Shown: positions 34,269-37,052 of the stretch, in pieces
Position numbering within the stretch: position 1 is the stretch's first letter
Layout: the number at the start of each line of letters is the position of its first letter
Source: an uncultured Prevotellaceae bacterium
Lineage (GTDB): Bacteria; Bacteroidota; Bacteroidia; Bacteroidales; Bacteroidaceae
Assembly: GCA_900314985.1 (NCBI GenBank)
Contig: OMXL01000031.1
Location: 1-37,052 of the forward strand
Reading direction: 5' to 3'
Length of the DNA stretch: 37,052 nt
Translations under genes and position numbers: made by a program
Notes under the pieces: generated by a model
Databases searched by the model: none
Told to the model about the DNA's origin: nothing
What the model saw: the letters and a program-made list of their open reading frames with translations, nothing else

Positions 34269-36822
34269 TAGCGAAGCGCCTTTTCAGGAATCTGTAGATT
34301 TCACCTACCCATAGCACCAACGAGGTGCCTCCGATGATGGCTGCCCATGTCTGCCACGATAGCGGTACGGTGCGGAACATCCTGCCACCAAAGGTGACGA
34401 TAACCCACTGACCTACCAAGACAAAGAGCAGGACGAAGAGGAATCCTCTGCATGCCCATATTCTGCGGAAGGCCGAATGGCAGGAGCCCAGCATGCGTGC
34501 ATTGAAAAGGTTCCACCACTGTAGCATAACGAAGATGGTGAAGAAGACGGTGAGTCTGATGTCGTCCATTCCTGTTCCTTGCTCGAAATACCACAGCAGG
34601 GCAAAGGTCACCACGAAGAACAGTCCGCCAATGGTCAGAATGCCTCGTTTCATGGAACGGGTGATGATGAAGGCATCGCTGGTGCGTGGCTTCTCTTCCA
34701 TCACTTCGCGAGAGGGTGGCAGTGAGGCAAGTGCCATGGCAGCCAATGTGTCCATAATCAGGTTCACCCATAGTATCTGGGTAATGGTCAGCGGCATCTC
34801 CGTACCAATGAAACCGCCACAGAGTACCAGTAGTAGGGCGGCTACGTTGACGATGAGCTGGAAGAAGACGAAGCGCTGGATGTTCTTATACAACGAACGT
34901 CCCCACATCACGGCATGGACGATGCTGCTGAATGAGTCGTCAATCAGCGTGATGTCACTGGCTTGCTTGGCAACACTGGTACCCGAGCCTAACGAGAGAC
35001 CCACATGAGCACGGTTCAGCGCTGGGGCATCGTTGGTACCGTCGCCAGTGACAGCGACTACCTCACCACGCTGCTGTAGCAGGCTTACCAGACGTTGCTT
35101 GTCGGTAGGACGGGCACGCGACATTACCTTCAGTTCCTTGATACGCTCCAAGGCTTCCTCGTCAGAGAGTGCTGCAAACTCTGCACCCGTGATCGTAAGA
35201 GGTGAGGGGAGAGAGGTGAGAGGTGAGAGGATACCACACTGGCGTGCTATCTCCATGGCGGTAGCTACGGTGTCGCCAGTCACTATCTTTACGTCAATGC
35301 CTGCCTCATTACACTGGCGGATGGCGTCAGGTACTTCCTTGCGCAAGGGGTCACTGATGGCAAAGAGGGCCAACAACTCGTCGTTTTGGGCTACTGCCAG
35401 CGTACGCATGGCGTGGTTCTGCCAGTCCAGCAGTTGCTGCTCTAATTCGTGGCGCACGTCATCTGTCAGCGTGCAACGAGCCATGATAACCTCAGGGGCT
35501 CCTTTTATATATAAGGTGTCGCCAACGGTGGTCGACATGTACTTCCGTTCTGTTGAGAAGGGCTCACGGGCTGTGATGGTATTCTCTTCACGCAACTGCT
35601 GATAGTCTACGCCTTGCTCCGTCAGCCAGCGCAGCAGCGCCTGTTCCGTAGGATTGCCCACGTCGTGTGTCGCTGTGGTATTCAGCGCGATGGCTTTGTA
35701 GAGGTCATCATGAGCCTCTCCCTTTTGGGGGAGGTTGGAGGAGGCTGCTACCGTCATCCTGTTTTCCGTCAGCGTACCTGTCTTGTCCGTACAAATCACG
35801 GTGACGGCACCCATCGTCTCTGAAGCCTGTAGCTTACGTACCAGATTGTTTGACTTCAGCATGCGGCGCATGTTCAGTGCCAATGCTAAGGTGACGGCCA
35901 TAGGAAGACCCTCTGGTACGGCCATCACTATCAGCGTGACGGCCATCATGAAGTAGCGCAACACCACCTCAACCATCGAGAGGTAATCGCTGGTATGCCA
36001 CAAGTCGTTGGTCAATATGTCGTGGATAAGGAAGGCAAAGAAGGCTGCGACAGACAGTCCGCCACCTACCTTGCTAATCATCTTAGCCAACTTGTCGAGT
36101 TGGATGTTCAATGGGGTCTTTACACCTGTCAGTTCTGTAGCTTGGCGAGCCACATGACCAATCTCTGTCTCGTCGCCAACGGCTGATACTACGTAGCGTC
36201 CCGTGCCACCCATCACCATTGATGAGCGTAGCAGCATATCCTTTGGATAGGCTTCGTCTGAGTTCTCCTTCTCTTTCTTTGACTCAAAGTCAGAGTGCGG
36301 TGTTGCAATAGAGGGGGATAGGGGAAGGCACTCTTTCGTCGTAATAGGTTCGCCGGTCAGACTCGACTCGTCGACCTGCAGGTCTGTGGACTCAAAGAGC
36401 TGTCCGTCGGCGGGCACCTCGTCGCCAGTCTCTACGATGACGACATCGCCCACCACGACTTCGCGCCGTGGTATCTCTACCACCTTTCCCTCGCGGACCA
36501 CCTTGACGGGCTGTTCTTCGCCTAACTGGGTGAGCACGTCAAACTTGCGGGCGGCATCACGCTCGAAGAAGAAACCTACCGTAGTAGCCAGAATGATGGC
36601 AAAGATGATGCCCAACGTCTCTATGAAGTCCTGCTTGACAAAGGCCAGTGCCAGTGATACCACAGCGGCCACCAGCAGGATGCGGATCATGGGGTCCTGA
36701 TATTTCTCTATATATAGACGCCACATCGACTGCCTGCGAGGTGGTGTCAACACATTCTCGCCATGCTCGAGGCGGCTTTTTTCCACCTCAGCGGCTGTTA
36801 ATCCTTCTTTTTTTATTTCCAT
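34261..36822 (-). CDS. P-type cation-transporting ATPase, probably Ca2+ (P2 type)
   Basis: An 853-residue membrane pump with the A-domain TGE (LTGEP, near 155-159), PEGLP in the fourth membrane helix (303-307), the phosphorylated Asp346 in DKTGTLTEN, KGAPEV in the N domain and TGDGTNDAPAL in the hinge. The C-terminal membrane part with about six helices is complete. PEGLP and the overall layout fit Ca2+ (PMCA/SERCA-like) pumps. Three places look inserted: residues about 166-188 (CLPLSPSIATPHSDF and onward), ASSNLPQKGEAHDD after MTVA, and SPLTSLPSPLT after the KIVTGDT part; the last is encoded by a heptamer array and the first two contain G/C-rich dyad sequence. All lie in soluble loops. First gene of the operon; the predicted transcript begins only a few bases before the ATG. 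Confidence 0.92.
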   Translation of the reverse strand: MEIKKEGLTAAEVEKSRLEHGENVLTPPRRQSMWRLYIEKYQDPMIRILLVAAVVSLALAFVKQDFIETLGIIFAIILATTVGFFFERDAARKFDVLTQLGEEQPVKVVREGKVVEIPRREVVVGDVVIVETGDEVPADGQLFESTDLQVDESSLTGEPITTKECLPLSPSIATPHSDFESKKEKENSDEAYPKDMLLRSSMVMGGTGRYVVSAVGDETEIGHVARQATELTGVKTPLNIQLDKLAKMISKVGGGLSVAAFFAFLIHDILTNDLWHTSDYLSMVEVVLRYFMMAVTLIVMAVPEGLPMAVTLALALNMRRMLKSNNLVRKLQASETMGAVTVICTDKTGTLTENRMTVAASSNLPQKGEAHDDLYKAIALNTTATHDVGNPTEQALLRWLTEQGVDYQQLREENTITAREPFSTERKYMSTTVGDTLYIKGAPEVIMARCTLTDDVRHELEQQLLDWQNHAMRTLAVAQNDELLALFAISDPLRKEVPDAIRQCNEAGIDVKIVTGDTVATAMEIARQCGILSPLTSLPSPLTITGAEFAALSDEEALERIKELKVMSRARPTDKQRLVSLLQQRGEVVAVTGDGTNDAPALNRAHVGLSLGSGTSVAKQASDITLIDDSFSSIVHAVMWGRSLYKNIQRFVFFQLIVNVAALLLVLCGGFIGTEMPLTITQILWVNLIMDTLAAMALASLPPSREVMEEKPRTSDAFIITRSMKRGILTIGGLFFVVTFALLWYFEQGTGMDDIRLTVFFTIFVMLQWWNLFNARMLGSCHSAFRRIWACRGFLFVLLFVLVGQWVIVTFGGRMFRTVPLSWQTWAAIIGGTSLVLWVGEIYRFLKRRFARE
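35201..35228. repeat. Heptamer array 6 inside the P-type ATPase gene
   Basis: Units GGTGAGG, GGAGAGA, GGTGAGA, GGTGAGA (plus strand). It encodes SPLTSLPSPLT, an apparent extra loop in the P domain before TGAEFAALSDEEAL. Confidence 0.65.
35713..35745. repeat. G/C-rich dyad element inserted in-frame in the P-type ATPase gene
   Basis: GCCTCTCCC (35714-35722), tttt, GGGGGAGG (35727-35734), then TTGGAGGAGGC. It encodes NLPQKGEA just after the phosphorylation motif region. Confidence 0.55.
36309..36330. repeat. Half copy of the G/C-rich element in the P-type ATPase gene
   Basis: On the minus strand this 22-base stretch matches the GH3 copy at 26753-26774 at 19 of 22 positions. Both encode CLPL(T/S)PS. 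Confidence 0.55.
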
Positions 36823-36830
36823 ATCGGGTG

Positions 36831-36863
36831 CAAAGGTACGACATTTTTTGCCATTTTAGCAAA
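36831..36863 (-). promoter_or_regulatory. Promoter of the P-type ATPase-ribF-CPBP-rnhB operon
   Basis: On the minus strand TTTG (36860-36863), 21 bases, then TACCTTTG (36831-36838). The expected start near 36825 is only about 3-5 bases from the ATG at 36822, so the message would be almost leaderless. Confidence 0.6.
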
Positions 36864-36885
36864 AAATAAGGGTGCGGAATTAAAT

Positions 36886-36913
36886 TTTTCACTTTTCACT
36901 TTTCACTTTTCAC
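36886..36913. repeat. Heptamer array 7 upstream of the tRNA promoter
   Basis: Four perfect copies of TTTTCAC ending 9 bases before the -7 element of the tRNA promoter, so it occupies the -33 region. Confidence 0.85.
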
Positions 36914-36922
36914 TTTTTTTTG

Positions 36923-36930
36923 TATCTTTG
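36923..36930 (+). promoter_or_regulatory. -7 promoter element of the tRNA gene
   Basis: TATCTTTG on the plus strand, 23 bases before the tRNA. No TTTG is present at -33, where the heptamer array lies. Confidence 0.6.
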
Positions 36931-36953
36931 CATCCGCAAATTGCATTTGCACT

Positions 36954-37027
36954 GGACTTGTAGCTCAGTTGGTTAGAGCAACAGACTCATAATCTGGAGG
37001 TCCCAGGTTCAAGCCCTGGCTGGTCCA
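36954..37027 (+). tRNA. tRNA with CAT anticodon, probably elongator tRNA-Met
   Basis: A 74-base cloverleaf: acceptor GGACTTG/CTGGTCC with one mismatch and one G-T pair, D arm GCTCAGTTGGTTAGAGC, anticodon loop CTCATAA (anticodon CAT), T arm CCAGG-TTCAAGC-CCTGG, and discriminator A at 37027. CCA is not encoded (the next bases are CAT). The same anticodon is used by tRNA-Ile2 after lysidine modification, but the acceptor sequence fits elongator Met better. Confidence 0.9.
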
Positions 37028-37052
37028 CATTGAAAATCAGCAACTTACGAGC

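Noticed and set aside
1-37052. CRISPR arrays, rRNA genes, complete insertion sequences
   Set aside because: No regularly spaced direct repeats with unique spacers, no rRNA sequence and no transposase frame were seen.

Overview
The window comes from a member of the Bacteroidota, most likely a Prevotellaceae (Prevotella/Segatella-like) genome. The evidence is the recurring promoter -7 element TAnnTTTG with an occasional TTTG about 20 bases upstream, the lack of Shine-Dalgarno sites, the HU-like protein followed by a 32-residue 'smalltalk' peptide, and the gut/rumen-type glycoside hydrolases (GH3, GH67, GH97). All calls were made by reading the sequence; no database search was run.

Layout. (1) 1-11.9 kb is a defence-like accessory region. 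It holds the 3' end of a DUF4143 AAA ATPase gene (+), then on the minus strand a SNF2 helicase, a beta-class adenine methyltransferase and a type III Res-like helicase/nuclease in one transcription unit. A strongly folded RNA of about 220 nt with its own promoter and terminator lies just upstream of that unit. Further upstream is a separate two-gene unit of an AAA/ABC-like ATPase and an unrecognised 215-residue protein. The methyltransferase gene is frameshifted near its 3' end and has an AT-rich central segment. (2) 12.0-16.6 kb holds the HU/smalltalk pair, a nested-palindrome intergenic element, a clostripain-type lipoprotein protease, a small membrane protein and a membrane-anchored TPR/AraC regulator. 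(3) 16.6-23.4 kb is a tightly packed minus-strand operon topA-aroK-speA-argB-ECF sigma-anti-sigma-like protein. (4) 23.5-31.9 kb has two divergent units: a sialate/acetyl-esterase plus NUDIX pair (-), and a GH3-GH67-GH97 operon (+) that fits glucuronoxylan side-chain removal. (5) 31.9-36.8 kb is a minus-strand operon for a P-type Ca2+ ATPase, RibF, a CPBP protease and RNase HII. A tRNA with a CAT anticodon ends the window.

Two families of short repeats run through the otherwise ordinary part of the window. Heptamer tandem arrays (usually four units, a different unit at each site) lie exactly across stop-to-start gene junctions, inside coding regions and at the tRNA promoter. G/C-rich dyads (CCCTC...GAGGG) lie in-frame inside three genes, where they appear to add low-complexity Pro/Ser/Gly-rich peptides. 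Together with the folded RNA beside the defence genes, these are the least explained features here.
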